Positions 38,981 through 48,253 of a stretch of DNA of 64,000 bases are shown piece by piece. Where the stretch lies: contig JAFKKH010000012.1 of the NCBI GenBank assembly GCA_017305665.1, positions 1 through 64,000 of the forward strand, in the 5' to 3' direction. Each line of letters opens with the position of its first letter. The stretch's first letter is position 1. The stretch is from Hyphomicrobiales bacterium (GTDB lineage: Bacteria > Pseudomonadota > Alphaproteobacteria > Rhizobiales > Xanthobacteraceae). The notes under the pieces are model-generated. The model was not told where the DNA came from, made no database searches, and worked only from the letters and a program-made list of their open reading frames with translations. Both the position numbers and the translations under genes were made by a program.

Positions 38981-39084
38981 TATTGGACCAATGAGAGGAT
39001 CCGGCCGAACCGGTCAGGTCCTGAGGATGACACCAAAGCGTGCCGTTGTTGCAGTATCGGCGCGGCAACCGGACGAGGATCGCC

Positions 39085-40317
39085 ATGAACGAGCATCTTC
39101 AGGCTGCGAAGGCCGAACCGCTGTTCAATCCGCTGTCGCCGGATTTCATCCGCAATCCCTATCCGTTCTATGAACGGCTGCGAACCCTCGATCCGATGCA
39201 CCAGACGCCGCTCGGGCCGTATGTCGCGAGCCGGCATGCCGAGGCCAGTCTGGTGTTGCGTGACAAGCGCTTCGGCAAGGACTACGAGGATCGGACGGTC
39301 CGCCGCTACGGGCCGAAGATCATGGAAGAGCCGGTGTTCCGCAGCATGGGGCACTGGATGCTGCAGCAGGATCCGCCGGATCACATGCGTCTGCGCGGTC
39401 TGGTGGTCAAGGCGTTCACGGCCCGCCGGGTCGAGGATATGCGCCCGCGCATTCAGCAGATCGTTGATGAAACACTGGACCGGATCATTCCCCAGGGGCG
39501 AATGGACCTGATCGAGGATTTCGCGTTCCGCCTTCCGGTTACGATCATCTGCGACATGCTCGGCATCCCCGAGGAGCACCGCGAGCGCTTTTACACCAAC
39601 GCGCGCGCTGACGGCCGCCTGCTCGATCCGGTGCCGCTGTCGCCCGCCGAGATCAAGGCAGCGAATGAGGGCAACCTGGCCGCGCAGGGCTATTTCCAGG
39701 AATTGTTCGAACTGCGCCGCCGTAACCCCGGCGACGACCTCACGACCCAATTGGTGCAGGCGGAGGAGGATGGCTCGAAACTCACCAATGAGGAACTCAC
39801 CGCCAACATCATCCTGCTGTTCGGCGCGGGGCATGAAACGACGGTTAATCTGATTGGCAATGGGATTCTCGCGCTTTATCGCAACCCTGACCAACTGGCG
39901 TTGCTCAGGGCGAAGCCGGACCTGATGACCAACGCCATCGAGGAATTCCTGCGTTACGATTCTTCCGTGCAGATGACCGGCCGCACTGCGCTCGAAGACA
40001 TCGAAGATCTCGGCGGCAAGCGGATTCCGAAGGGCGAGAGTGTTCTCTGTCTGCTCGGCTCCGCCAACCACGATCCGGCAGTCTATCCGGATCGGCCTGC
40101 TCGGCTCGACATCACGCGTCCCAATGTGAAGCCGCTCTCGTTCGGTGGCGGCATCCATTTCTGTCTGGGCGCTCAACTGGCGCGCATCGAAGCCGAAATT
40201 GCGATCGCGACCCTGCTGCGGCGGCTTCCGAACCTTCGGCTCGATAACGTCGAGAACCCGGAATGGCGGCCGACATTCGTGCTGCGAGGCCTGAAGAGCT
40301 TGCCTGCAAGCTGGTAG
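39085..40317 (+). CDS. Cytochrome P450 monooxygenase
   Basis: A 410-residue soluble bacterial P450 that inserts oxygen into an unknown substrate. Landmarks are the I-helix oxygen-binding AGHETT (248-253), the ExxR motif EEFLR (286-290), GRTALEDIEDLGGKRIPKGESV and the heme loop FGGGIHFCLGAQLAR with the axial Cys360. The sequence HWMLQQDPPDHMRLRGLVVKAF matches the C-helix HT/R region of class I P450s. A GAGG lies 7 bases before ATG 39085; the earlier in-frame ATG has no such site. No ferredoxin or reductase gene is adjacent. Control by the divergent TetR gene through the palindrome at 38953-38980 is probable. Confidence 0.95.
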   Translation: MNEHLQAAKAEPLFNPLSPDFIRNPYPFYERLRTLDPMHQTPLGPYVASRHAEASLVLRDKRFGKDYEDRTVRRYGPKIMEEPVFRSMGHWMLQQDPPDHMRLRGLVVKAFTARRVEDMRPRIQQIVDETLDRIIPQGRMDLIEDFAFRLPVTIICDMLGIPEEHRERFYTNARADGRLLDPVPLSPAEIKAANEGNLAAQGYFQELFELRRRNPGDDLTTQLVQAEEDGSKLTNEELTANIILLFGAGHETTVNLIGNGILALYRNPDQLALLRAKPDLMTNAIEEFLRYDSSVQMTGRTALEDIEDLGGKRIPKGESVLCLLGSANHDPAVYPDRPARLDITRPNVKPLSFGGGIHFCLGAQLARIEAEIAIATLLRRLPNLRLDNVENPEWRPTFVLRGLKSLPASW

Positions 40318-40518
40318 CCTTCGGGGTACCAGTTCCGCCCATCTGGCTGTGACTTCGCCACAGTTGGTATTATATTAGAGCCGTTTCGGCGCTCGCTTCG
40401 GTGTAGCCTTCGCCGGCTCGGGACCGATGCGGCATTCTGGCTATGGCTCGGTTGCGATCTCCCGGTGTCATACTGAAGCAGGATTCGATCTTGCCGGAAC
40501 GGTTCAAGGGGAGACACC

Positions 40519-43500
40519 GTGCAGACGACGCTGCTCGGCTTGGCTATCACATTTATTGTTGCGCTCATCGCCGCGCTGATCGGGCCGTATTTCATCGACT
40601 GGAATCGCTTCCGGCCGCAGTTTGAAACCGAGGCGGCGCGGGTGATCGGCGCGCCGGTGCGGGTGGAGGGCGCGCTCGACGCACGGCTGCTGCCATCGCC
40701 CTCGTTGCGGTTGCGCTCGGTCGTGGTCGGAGGAGCGAACGATCCCGGCAAGGTGCGCGCCGACAACCTCGCCGTCGAATTCAGTCTTGGGTCGCTGATG
40801 CGTGGCGAGTGGCGAGCGACCGAGTTGACCATCAACGGCATCTCGCTCGATCTCGGTCTCGATACACGTGGTCGGATCGACTGGCCGCTGTCGTCGCGGT
40901 CGCTCAACTTGAGTTCGCTTTCGATTGATCGGCTCAATCTGACGGGGCGTGTCGCGCTTCACGACGCGGCGAGCCGTAGCACGCTCGAACTGAACGACAT
41001 CGCATTCAGCGGTGATGTCCGCGCGCTCGGCACATCCGTCCGCGGCGACGGCAATTTCGTCGTCTCGGGGACGCGTTATCCGTTCCGGATATCGTCCGGT
41101 CAGGCCGGTGACAGCAATGCCAGCCGTGTCCATCTCACGATCGATCCCGGATCGCGTGCACCATCCATCGATGTCGATGGCTTGCTGGCATTCAATGCGC
41201 GGGTGCCGCGCTTCAACGGTGTTGTCACCCTCGCGGGACCGGCAGGATCCGGCGAAGGGCAGAGGCCGTGGCGTTTGTTGGCCAAGGTCAAGGCCGATCC
41301 CAATACAGCGCAACTCGATCAAATCGATGCAAGTTATGGCGCAAGCGACGCCATGCTGAAGCTCGCAGGGACTGGCGATATCCATTTCGGTGCAACGCCG
41401 CGCCTTCGCATGGCACTGTCCGCTCGTCAGCTCGATGCCGATCGCTTGCTTGCCAAGGATCCGGATTCACCCACGCAGATATTGCCGGCGTTAAGGAGTC
41501 TGCTCAGTAAAATTCCAGGCCCGCCGTTGGCAACCGATGTCGAACTCAGCGCCGATCAGATCATGCTGGGCGGTCGCCCGATCCAGAAATTCGCCGCAGA
41601 CCTAAACGGCGACGCCGCGGCATGGACAATTGCCCGGCTGGAATTCAGCGCCCCTGGCACGACACGGGTCGCTGCCAGTGGACAGATCGCGCAGTCCGCA
41701 CCGTCTGAGAATTTCCACGGCGTATTCGACGTGGAGTCGTCGGATCCCGATACGTTCGTTGCCTGGCTGTCGGGTCGCAACGACGTCGCTTCCCGGAGCC
41801 AGAAACCGTTGCGCCTGCGTGGCAGCCTACGTGTCGACCCGAACCAGGTGATCGTCGACCAGATGAAGGCCGATATCGACGGTGGCAGCGTCCAGGGACG
41901 CCTGGCCTTCGTTCGTGCCAAGGCCGGCAAGGGCACGCGGACTGAAGCCGACCTCAAAGCCGATCGCCTCGATCTCGATGCTGCTGCTGTCCTGGTGCGT
42001 GCGCTCGCGGGTCCGCAAGGGGACTGGCCCGATGAAGGGCGAATTTCGTTGAGTGTCGATCGCGCCATTTCGGCGGGGCAGGAGTTGCATCCGTTCGTCG
42101 CCAAGCTGTCGTATGATCCAAAGGCGATCACGCTGGAGCAACTGAAGGTCGGCCGGTCAGGCGGACTCAACGTGGATGGCGCCGGCGCGTTCGACCGCAT
42201 CAATGCGACCGGCAAACTGTTCTTGAATACGACTTCGGATTCTGTGGCGCAGTTGACCAGCCTCATTGCGCCCGTCGCGCCAGCGGTCGCCGCGCGTCTG
42301 GAGGCCATGCCCAGTGTCGCGGGGCCAGCACGGGTCAATATCGCGCTCAACGTGGATAAAAATCCTTCCGACAAAAACAAGGCCGATGCGAACGCAAAGC
42401 TGGATGTTGATCTGCCGCAACTGAAAGGTGTCCTGTCGATGACTGCCGCGCCTCTGCTTGCGGACGTGCGCGCCGCCAATCTTGATGCATTGGCACGGAG
42501 TACGCTGACGGTTCAGGCGAAAGTTTCAGCCAAGCGGGGTGATGCCTTGCCGGCCTTGCTGGGCGTCGATCACGTCATCATGGTCCATGATGGTCCTGTT
42601 CTGGTGGATGGCGAGGCCACCGGCGGCTGGCATGTTCCGATCCAGTTGAAAGCAAAACTGTCCGGAGCGGACCTGGATGCCGAGGTGAAGGGCACGCTGG
42701 AGCCATGGTCGCCGACACGAAAGGCCGATCTCAGTCTGGCGGTGCATCGGGTCGACCTTGGGCCGCTGCTGCACCTCAAGCCGTCCGACTCCCGCGCGCA
42801 AAACATCAGCCTGTCCTCTCACGTCACGCTCGCGGGCGACAAGCTCACCTTCAGTAATCTCGACAGCACGGTCGGCGGAACCCGGATGCGAGGACGTGTT
42901 GCGGTGGATCTTGGCGCGGAAAATGCCGTCGAAGGTGCGGTCGGAATGGATACGCTCGACCTTGCGCCGGCCTTTGTCTTCGCAGCCGGCGCTGCGGGGC
43001 ATGATCCAAATGAGCCGTTGGGCGGCGGCTTGCTGAATGGATGGCGCGGTCAACTCACGTTCCAGGCTTTGCGAGGAGTGCTGCCAGGCGGTATCGAACT
43101 GCAGCCTTTCAGCGGCATCGTGAAAAGCGACGGCCAGTCTCTGACCTTCGATGCGATGAAGGGAAAGGTTGGCGGTGGCGATGTCGCGTCACGCGTCAAC
43201 CTGCGGCAGTCCGCTGACGGAGTGGCCCTGAGTGCAAATGTTCAATTCAAGAACGTGGATGGCTCGGCACTCCACTACGCTGCGTTGTCCATGCCCGCAG
43301 GACGCGTGTCTGCGCAGATGACCTTGGCGAGTCAGGGCCGCAGCGCTTCTGCGCTGATCGGCGCGCTCTCCGGCAACGGGCTGGTCTCACTCGAGCGTAC
43401 GCGGATCCCCGGGTTGGATCCGCACATGTTCGATGTTGCGATCAGCGCGAGCGATGGCGGGAAGACGCCCAATGACGACAAGTTGCGACAGGTCGTTCTG

Positions 43501-44184
43501 CAGTCATTGTCTGGGAACCCGTTGCCCGTTGCGTCGGCGCAAATTCCGTTCAACGTGAGGGATGGCCGTTTGCGCGTCGGTGTGACGACTCTCGAAGGTG
43601 AGGGGGCTCAAGCCATCGTCTCCGGCGGTTATGACATCGCGGCCGATCAAGTCGATATCCGCGCTGGCCTGGCGTCTACTTCGGTCGGCTCAACCAACAA
43701 TCGTCCGGAAGTGCAGATGTTTGTGGTCGGACCGCCCAACGCCCTCAGTCGGTCGGTTGACGTGACGGCGCTGTCCTCCTGGCTTTCGGTGCGGGCGATC
43801 GATCGCGAAACCCGGCGGCTCGACGCGATCGAGCATGGCATAGCGCCTTTACCTGCACCGCATTCCGCTACACCTGCGCCGACGACAGCCTCACTGCCGC
43901 CGGCACCAAAGCCGGACGTTTCGATCAAGCCCGAACAGGGTAATAGCGCGTCGCCTGGCGGTGTCCCCGTTCCGAACCACGATCCGCGGCGCTCTCCGTC
44001 CAAGGCGGCCGCGCCGTCACATCCGCCGGCCGCGCCGCAAGCTTCCAATGTACCCGCGCCGTCGGTAGCACCGTTGCCGGCACCGGTGGAGATACGGCCG
44101 GCGCCTGGTCCAAAGCCGGTGCGCCCGCGGCCGCCGCTGGTGTTGACGCCGCCGGCGCCGAGTCCGTCGCGTCCCGCGTTTTAA
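40519..44184 (+). CDS. AsmA family protein, 1221 residues
   Basis: A large inner-membrane-anchored periplasmic protein of the AsmA/TamB-like superfamily, implicated in outer-membrane lipid homeostasis. Residues 1-24 are one membrane segment (MQTTLLGLAITFIVALIAALIG) followed by YFIDWNRFRPQFETEAARVIGAPVRVEGALDARLLPSPSLRL, the classic AsmA opening. The long body is beta-rich repeats, and an AsmA_2-like C-terminal region (EGAQAIVSGGYDIAADQVDIRAGL) precedes a ~110-residue Pro/Ala-rich tail. The start is GTG 40519 after AAGGGGAG. It is convergent with the ribbon-helix-helix gene, 1 base apart. Confidence 0.9.
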   Translation: MQTTLLGLAITFIVALIAALIGPYFIDWNRFRPQFETEAARVIGAPVRVEGALDARLLPSPSLRLRSVVVGGANDPGKVRADNLAVEFSLGSLMRGEWRATELTINGISLDLGLDTRGRIDWPLSSRSLNLSSLSIDRLNLTGRVALHDAASRSTLELNDIAFSGDVRALGTSVRGDGNFVVSGTRYPFRISSGQAGDSNASRVHLTIDPGSRAPSIDVDGLLAFNARVPRFNGVVTLAGPAGSGEGQRPWRLLAKVKADPNTAQLDQIDASYGASDAMLKLAGTGDIHFGATPRLRMALSARQLDADRLLAKDPDSPTQILPALRSLLSKIPGPPLATDVELSADQIMLGGRPIQKFAADLNGDAAAWTIARLEFSAPGTTRVAASGQIAQSAPSENFHGVFDVESSDPDTFVAWLSGRNDVASRSQKPLRLRGSLRVDPNQVIVDQMKADIDGGSVQGRLAFVRAKAGKGTRTEADLKADRLDLDAAAVLVRALAGPQGDWPDEGRISLSVDRAISAGQELHPFVAKLSYDPKAITLEQLKVGRSGGLNVDGAGAFDRINATGKLFLNTTSDSVAQLTSLIAPVAPAVAARLEAMPSVAGPARVNIALNVDKNPSDKNKADANAKLDVDLPQLKGVLSMTAAPLLADVRAANLDALARSTLTVQAKVSAKRGDALPALLGVDHVIMVHDGPVLVDGEATGGWHVPIQLKAKLSGADLDAEVKGTLEPWSPTRKADLSLAVHRVDLGPLLHLKPSDSRAQNISLSSHVTLAGDKLTFSNLDSTVGGTRMRGRVAVDLGAENAVEGAVGMDTLDLAPAFVFAAGAAGHDPNEPLGGGLLNGWRGQLTFQALRGVLPGGIELQPFSGIVKSDGQSLTFDAMKGKVGGGDVASRVNLRQSADGVALSANVQFKNVDGSALHYAALSMPAGRVSAQMTLASQGRSASALIGALSGNGLVSLERTRIPGLDPHMFDVAISASDGGKTPNDDKLRQVVLQSLSGNPLPVASAQIPFNVRDGRLRVGVTTLEGEGAQAIVSGGYDIAADQVDIRAGLASTSVGSTNNRPEVQMFVVGPPNALSRSVDVTALSSWLSVRAIDRETRRLDAIEHGIAPLPAPHSATPAPTTASLPPAPKPDVSIKPEQGNSASPGGVPVPNHDPRRSPSKAAAPSHPPAAPQASNVPAPSVAPLPAPVEIRPAPGPKPVRPRPPLVLTPPAPSPSRPAF

Positions 44185-44185
44185 T

Positions 44186-44515
44186 TCATTCAGGACCGAG
44201 CGGTGCGAACCGCGGCGATGTCGTTTGCCGCTCACCGATGAACATCGTGCTCACCGCACGCGTACGGAAATGTTCAAGGACGAACAGCCGGATCGCCGAG
44301 GACAGATTGTTGGTTCTGCGATCGTTGTCGATCGACGCGATTTGCGTTGAGACCGTCATGCCACGCCGTGTCGCGATATCCTTCAGGCTCGTCCAGAAAG
44401 CATCCTCGAGACTCACGCTGGTCTTGTGGCCGCCAACGACGACAGAGCGTTTGACGACAGCATATTCACGTGGATATCCGGATTCGCTGCGATCGCGGCA
44501 TTGGTCGCTTTGCAT
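44186..44515 (-). CDS. Ribbon-helix-helix domain protein (RHH_4-like), paralogue 1
   Basis: A 109-residue protein whose core VVKRSVVVGGHKTSVSLEDAFWTSLKDIATRRGMTVSTQIASIDNDRRTNNLSSAIRLFVLEHFR matches the RHH_4 ribbon-helix-helix domain common in Rhizobiales. Such folds bind DNA as dimers; a target is unknown. It is a paralogue of the gene at 44819-45073 (about 60 percent identical in the core, my estimate), so this is a local duplication. An N-terminal extension of about 20 residues and a C-terminal tail SPRFAPLGPE are specific to this copy. A GTG at the VVKRS position could be the true start. Confidence 0.75.
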   Translation of the reverse strand: MQSDQCRDRSESGYPREYAVVKRSVVVGGHKTSVSLEDAFWTSLKDIATRRGMTVSTQIASIDNDRRTNNLSSAIRLFVLEHFRTRAVSTMFIGERQTTSPRFAPLGPE

Positions 44516-44818
44516 GACGTAACTCCATCTGCTGTTCCGGCAAACGTCATCGTTCGCCCACGATGAGATCTCACCGGACGGCTGGTTCGGTCTTGAACTT
44601 CGGTATCGGCGTTACAGACGACCGATCTGCGCGTTGCTGATGTGCAGGTGTGTCTGCGGTCTCAGCTCCCGATCGGCGCCGTGACGCATCATCGAGGGCA
44701 CAGGTACATAGTAGCTGAAATGTTTCGGCGCCGATATTCGGGAAACAACCTAAGCCCGGCTCAGGATCATGATGCCGAGGTGCGCAGACATACGGATAGA
44801 TTGCCGCGAGCGCGTGCG
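44516..44818. other. Gene-free spacer between the two RHH genes
   Basis: About 300 bases with no supported gene. The plus-strand open frame beginning 44642 is the shadow of the RHH gene. I see no terminator; it presumably holds the promoter of the 44186-44515 gene on the minus strand. Confidence 0.35.
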
Positions 44819-45073
44819 TTAACTCGCGCTGGCGCTACCGTCGGGTCCCGCCGCGACAGCGCGACTTCGGAAATAGTCCAGGACAAACAGACGAATCGCC
44901 GAGGACAGGTTGCCCTGCTGGCGCTTGCTGTCGATCTCCCCGACCAGTTCAGACAAGGTCATATCGCGAAGACCCGATATTTCCTTCATTCCGCTCCAGA
45001 ACGCTTCTTCGAGGCTCACGCTGGTCTTGTGACCGGCCACCACGATGGATCGTTTCACGACTGGCGACTTCAT
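44819..45073 (-). CDS. Ribbon-helix-helix domain protein (RHH_4-like), paralogue 2
   Basis: An 84-residue DNA-binding candidate: MKSPVVKRSIVVAGHKTSVSLEEAFWSGMKEISGLRDMTLSELVGEIDSKRQQGNLSSAIRLFVLDYFRSRA. This is the usual length and start for the family. The start overlaps the stop of the DUF4169 gene by 4 bases, so the pair is translationally coupled. The association of DUF4169 and RHH_4 with sspB and fumC is recurrent in Rhizobiales as far as I recall. A regulatory role for the neighbours is unproven. Confidence 0.85.
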   Translation of the reverse strand: MKSPVVKRSIVVAGHKTSVSLEEAFWSGMKEISGLRDMTLSELVGEIDSKRQQGNLSSAIRLFVLDYFRSRAVAAGPDGSASAS

Positions 45074-45258
45074 GGTGTGTCCTCGCCGTCGATACGGTGT
45101 TGATCGAGCAAACGGGTCTCCCGCATGGTGCGTTGTTCGACGAGATCGCGCTCGGCCTTGCTACGGCCAAAGCGCGCGCGATTGGCGACGGCGATATCCG
45201 CCTTCCGCTCGCGCTCGGCGCGCTTCCTGCGCTTGTTCAGATTGATGAGCTCCCCCAT
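45070..45258 (-). CDS. DUF4169 protein
   Basis: A 62-residue basic protein, MGELINLNKRRKRAERERKADIAVANRARFGRSKAERDLVEQRT..., matching DUF4169, whose members are short, helical and Arg/Lys-rich. ATG 45258 gives the family start MGELINLN; a longer frame is open upstream. It overlaps the RHH_4 gene (ATGA). Function unknown; the charged helical sequence suggests RNA or DNA contact. The 290-base spacer to fumC shows no other gene. Confidence 0.85.
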   Translation of the reverse strand: MGELINLNKRRKRAERERKADIAVANRARFGRSKAERDLVEQRTMRETRLLDQHRIDGEDTP

Positions 45259-45550
45259 ACCGGTCGCCGCTACCTCGAGCGCTGCGTGTGCGCGACGTTG
45301 TGGGGGGATGGGATTGAGAGACTGCACACGGGCTTCATGAGCTCGGTTAGCATCGGGAAAAATTCCATCTGCCTGTGAAGGTCAAAAACACATTCCGCTC
45401 TGCGAAAGCGGCTATTCTTTGTGCTGTATCATGACGCACCGCAACAGTGGTAGCAAATATTCTCTAAGTCCTTAGATGATATGAGTTATAACTATTTCCG
45501 ACCGGCTGGTCTTTGGAATGCCAAGGCTTTCGTGGCGCAGCAAATTGCGC

Positions 45551-46966
45551 CTAGCCAGGCTGGGTCATCCTGTCTGGCCGGACCAGCCTGTCGAACTCCG
45601 CAGCCGTGACGAAACCGAGCCTCAGGGCCTCCTCCTTCAACGTGGTTCCATTGGCGTGCGCGGCTTTGGCCACCTTTGCAGCGTTATCGTAACCGATCTT
45701 CGGCGCGAGCGCCGTGACCAGCATCAGCGAGCGCTGCATGAGTTCGCGTATACGCTTCTCGTCGGCACGAATGCCGTCGACGCAGTGCTCGGTGAAGGAA
45801 CGCACGACATCGGCCAGCAATTGTATGGAATTGATCATACAATATGCCAGAACAGGTTTGTAGACGTTGAGTTCGAAATGCCCCTGGCTGCCGGCGACCG
45901 TGACGGTCGTCTGGTTCCCGAACACCTGGCAGCAAACCATGGTCATGGCTTCACACTGAGTCGGGTTGACTTTGCCGGGCATGATCGACGACCCCGGCTC
46001 GTTTTCCGGGAGGATCAATTCACCGAGGCCCGAGCGGGGTCCTGAGCCGAGCAAGCGAATATCGTTGGCGATCTTGAACAGGGCCGTGGCAACCGAATTG
46101 ATTGCTCCGTGAACGAAGACATAGGCGTCATTCGAGGCCAGTGCTTCAAACTTGTTGGGCGCACTCGTGAACGGCAGCTTCGCAATCGCCGCGGCATGTT
46201 TTGCAAACAGCCTTGCGAACTTTGGTTTTGAATTCAGCCCGGTGCCGACGGCGGTTCCGCCTTGCGCCAGCGGATAGAGATCCTTGATCGCCGTACGAAG
46301 CCGCGCGAGACCGCTCTCGACCTGGGCCGCGTATCCCGAAAACTCCTGACCGAGCGTCAGAGGTGTGGCGTCCTGGGTATGAGTCCGACCGATCTTGACG
46401 ATGCGGGCGAACGCCTTCTCCTTTTTGCGCAGCGCCTTGAGAAGAACGGTCATGGCGGGAATCAGGTCCGAGGCAATGCCTTGGGCCGCCGCGATATGCA
46501 TCGCTGTAGGGAACGAGTCGTTCGACGACTGGCTCATGTTGACGTGGTCGTTGGGATGAACGGGTTTCTTGGCGCCGAGTTCTCCGCCGAGCAGTTCGTT
46601 GGCACGGTTGGCGATCACCTCGTTCAGATTCATGTTGGTCTGCGTGCCGGACCCGGTCTGCCACACGACCAGCGGAAAATGATCGTCGAGCTTGCCTTCG
46701 ATGACTTCGCGCGCTGCACGGATGATGGCGGTGGCGCGCCGCTGATCGAGTAGTCCCAGTTGGCGATTGGTTTGTGCCGCCGCGAGCTTGACGATACCGA
46801 GTGCCCGGACCACCGGCATCGGCATGCGATCGTGTCCGATGCGGAAATTCTGTTGGCTCCGTTCGGTCTGAGCGCCCCAATAGCGATCCGCCTGAACTTC
46901 GATGGGCCCAAAGCTGTCGGTTTCGGTGCGGGTCGCCGTTCGGATTTTGCGCGCTGACGGAGCCAT
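45551..46966 (-). CDS. fumC: Fumarate hydratase class II (fumarase C)
   Basis: The iron-independent TCA-cycle enzyme that interconverts fumarate and malate; a homotetramer. The 471-residue protein has the family motifs [28 protein letters not shown] (14-39), [22 protein letters not shown] (about 101-122), [23 protein letters not shown] (136-158) with the B-site, [20 protein letters not shown], and the signature [15 protein letters not shown] near 323. Length and motif order are standard. It lies 84 bases after sspB and is probably co-transcribed with it. Confidence 0.97.
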   Translation of the reverse strand: MAPSARKIRTATRTETDSFGPIEVQADRYWGAQTERSQQNFRIGHDRMPMPVVRALGIVKLAAAQTNRQLGLLDQRRATAIIRAAREVIEGKLDDHFPLVVWQTGSGTQTNMNLNEVIANRANELLGGELGAKKPVHPNDHVNMSQSSNDSFPTAMHIAAAQGIASDLIPAMTVLLKALRKKEKAFARIVKIGRTHTQDATPLTLGQEFSGYAAQVESGLARLRTAIKDLYPLAQGGTAVGTGLNSKPKFARLFAKHAAAIAKLPFTSAPNKFEALASNDAYVFVHGAINSVATALFKIANDIRLLGSGPRSGLGELILPENEPGSSIMPGKVNPTQCEAMTMVCCQVFGNQTTVTVAGSQGHFELNVYKPVLAYCMINSIQLLADVVRSFTEHCVDGIRADEKRIRELMQRSLMLVTALAPKIGYDNAAKVAKAAHANGTTLKEEALRLGFVTAAEFDRLVRPDRMTQPG

Positions 46967-47050
46967 GGATTCCAGTCCGTTGGATTGAGGTGTGTTGAAC
47001 AGCCGAGGCTGGCCCGCGGCGGTGGGATGCTTCAGTCGATGTCGTGCAAC

Positions 47051-47569
47051 CTACTTCTTGCGGAAGCGGTCCAGCCTGACGACCTCGGCACCTTCGCTGG
47101 GCTTGGCAGGTTCATCAACAGGTTCGGGGGCGACTGGCTGGGCCGGAGCCGCCGGAGCGGTCACTGCGGACGGCGAAGGCACGGCTGGCAGATTGGTCGA
47201 AGACGCATCGGTTTCCCCGGATTCGAATTGCAGACCGAATTGCACCGACGGATCGAAGAAACTCTTGATCGCGCTGAAGGGAACGACGAGACGCTCGGGA
47301 ATGCCGCCGAACGACAGGCCGACTTCGAAACGATCGTCGGCGACGATCAAATCCCAGAACTGGTGCTGGAGGATGATGGTCATTTCCTCCGGATACTGGG
47401 CCAGGAGCCGCGGCGAAATCTTTACGCCGTCCGCCTTCGACAGGAATGTGATGAAGAAGTGATGCTCACCCGGCAGCCCATGCTCGGCGGCGTCCGTCAG
47501 CACCTGGCGTAGAACGCCGCGCAACGCATCGCGCGCGAGCACATCGTATCGGATCAGATCGGTTGCCAT
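47051..47569 (-). CDS. sspB: ClpXP adaptor SspB (alphaproteobacterial type)
   Basis: SspB binds the ssrA degradation tag and hands tagged proteins to ClpXP. The 172-residue product has the tag-binding beta-sandwich domain at about 5-105 (MATDLIRYDVLARDALRGVLRQVL, GLPGEHHFFITF, QYPEEMTIILQHQFWDLIV, GGIPERLVVPFSAIKSFFDPSVQFGLQF), a flexible Pro/Ala linker, and a C-terminal ClpX-binding motif EVVRLDRFRKK at 162-172. The start is ATG 47569. The ssrA gene lies just upstream on the same strand, and fumC follows. Confidence 0.95.
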   Translation of the reverse strand: MATDLIRYDVLARDALRGVLRQVLTDAAEHGLPGEHHFFITFLSKADGVKISPRLLAQYPEEMTIILQHQFWDLIVADDRFEVGLSFGGIPERLVVPFSAIKSFFDPSVQFGLQFESGETDASSTNLPAVPSPSAVTAPAAPAQPVAPEPVDEPAKPSEGAEVVRLDRFRKK

Positions 47570-47744
47570 CAGTTGATCTCGCTGGTTTTGCCGGATCGCG
47601 TACGAAGCTGGCCTGCGAGCGTCCGCAGCCCGACTCGTACCGTTTTGATGATGCTACTCCCGCACCCTTGCCAGGTCAGTAGCCGTTGTGCCGGATCAAT
47701 GAAATTCTCGCCGCTGTCGGTCGACAGGTGGCTCGCGGGGAGAA

Positions 47745-48081
47745 GTGGAGGCTTCTGTTGCCAGGTGCCTCCGAACCCCGCCTAACGGAGCTTAACCCGT
47801 TAGGACTTCAGAGTGGTCTTTCAAACTGCGTTACGCAGCCTGAGCAACCGGAGCATAGTTGTCGTTTGCAACTATTGCATAGCCCGATAACGGCGGAACA
47901 ATACCGGGAAAAAGCGAGCCCTTTACGCCCTCGTCGATCCTGTTTCGCCCCCGCCGGAACCCGTCGTCCCATGGCGATGATCCATGGTCAGAATTGGGTT
48001 CTGGTGGAGGCGCCGGGTACTGCCCCCGGGTCCGAATGGTTTATTGCGACGGCCATTTATTTCCATAGCCGGCGAACCGGC
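47745..48081 (-). ncRNA. ssrA: Transfer-messenger RNA, circularly permuted (two-piece)
   Basis: The minus strand encodes a tmRNA in the permuted alphaproteobacterial order: acceptor piece first, then coding piece. The acceptor piece (about 48002-48081) starts with hairpin GCCGG-TTCG-CCGGC and ends GGCGCCTCCACCA, with CCA encoded (ending at 48002). After a ~49-base intervening spacer (47953-48001), the coding piece begins GGGGGCGAAACAGG at 47952; its 5' GGGGGCG pairs with CGCCTCC of the acceptor with the G-U wobble expected for alanine. The tag frame GCA..GCG-TAA at 47833-47871 encodes ANDNYAPVAQAA. The 3' end forms hairpins TAACGG-CCGTTA and GGAGGC-GCCTCC near 47747-47790. Boundaries of the mature ends are approximate. 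It rescues stalled ribosomes; product tags are delivered by the neighbouring SspB. Confidence 0.95.
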
Positions 48082-48253
48082 ATCCTCAATATAGTCTGCA
48101 AAGGTTGAGGAAAAAAGGGTATCGAATCGGTCCATTTGGCCCCGGATAGCCGCCAAGCCATGCGAGGCCCCGTTCCCGATGCCTTTCATCTTGCATGTGT
48201 GAAATTCCGCAAAAATGGTTGGCCCGGTGAAGCCGCCGAACTAAGTCTCGGTC

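Noticed and set aside
40346-40362. Hairpin CTGTG-ACTTCGC-CACAG after the P450 gene as a terminator
   Set aside because: Short 5-bp stem and no T-run follows.
31703-44714. 15-mer GGCACAGGTACATAG shared at about 31703 and 44698
   Set aside because: A few exact 15-mers are expected by chance in 64 kb on two strands, and the flanks differ.
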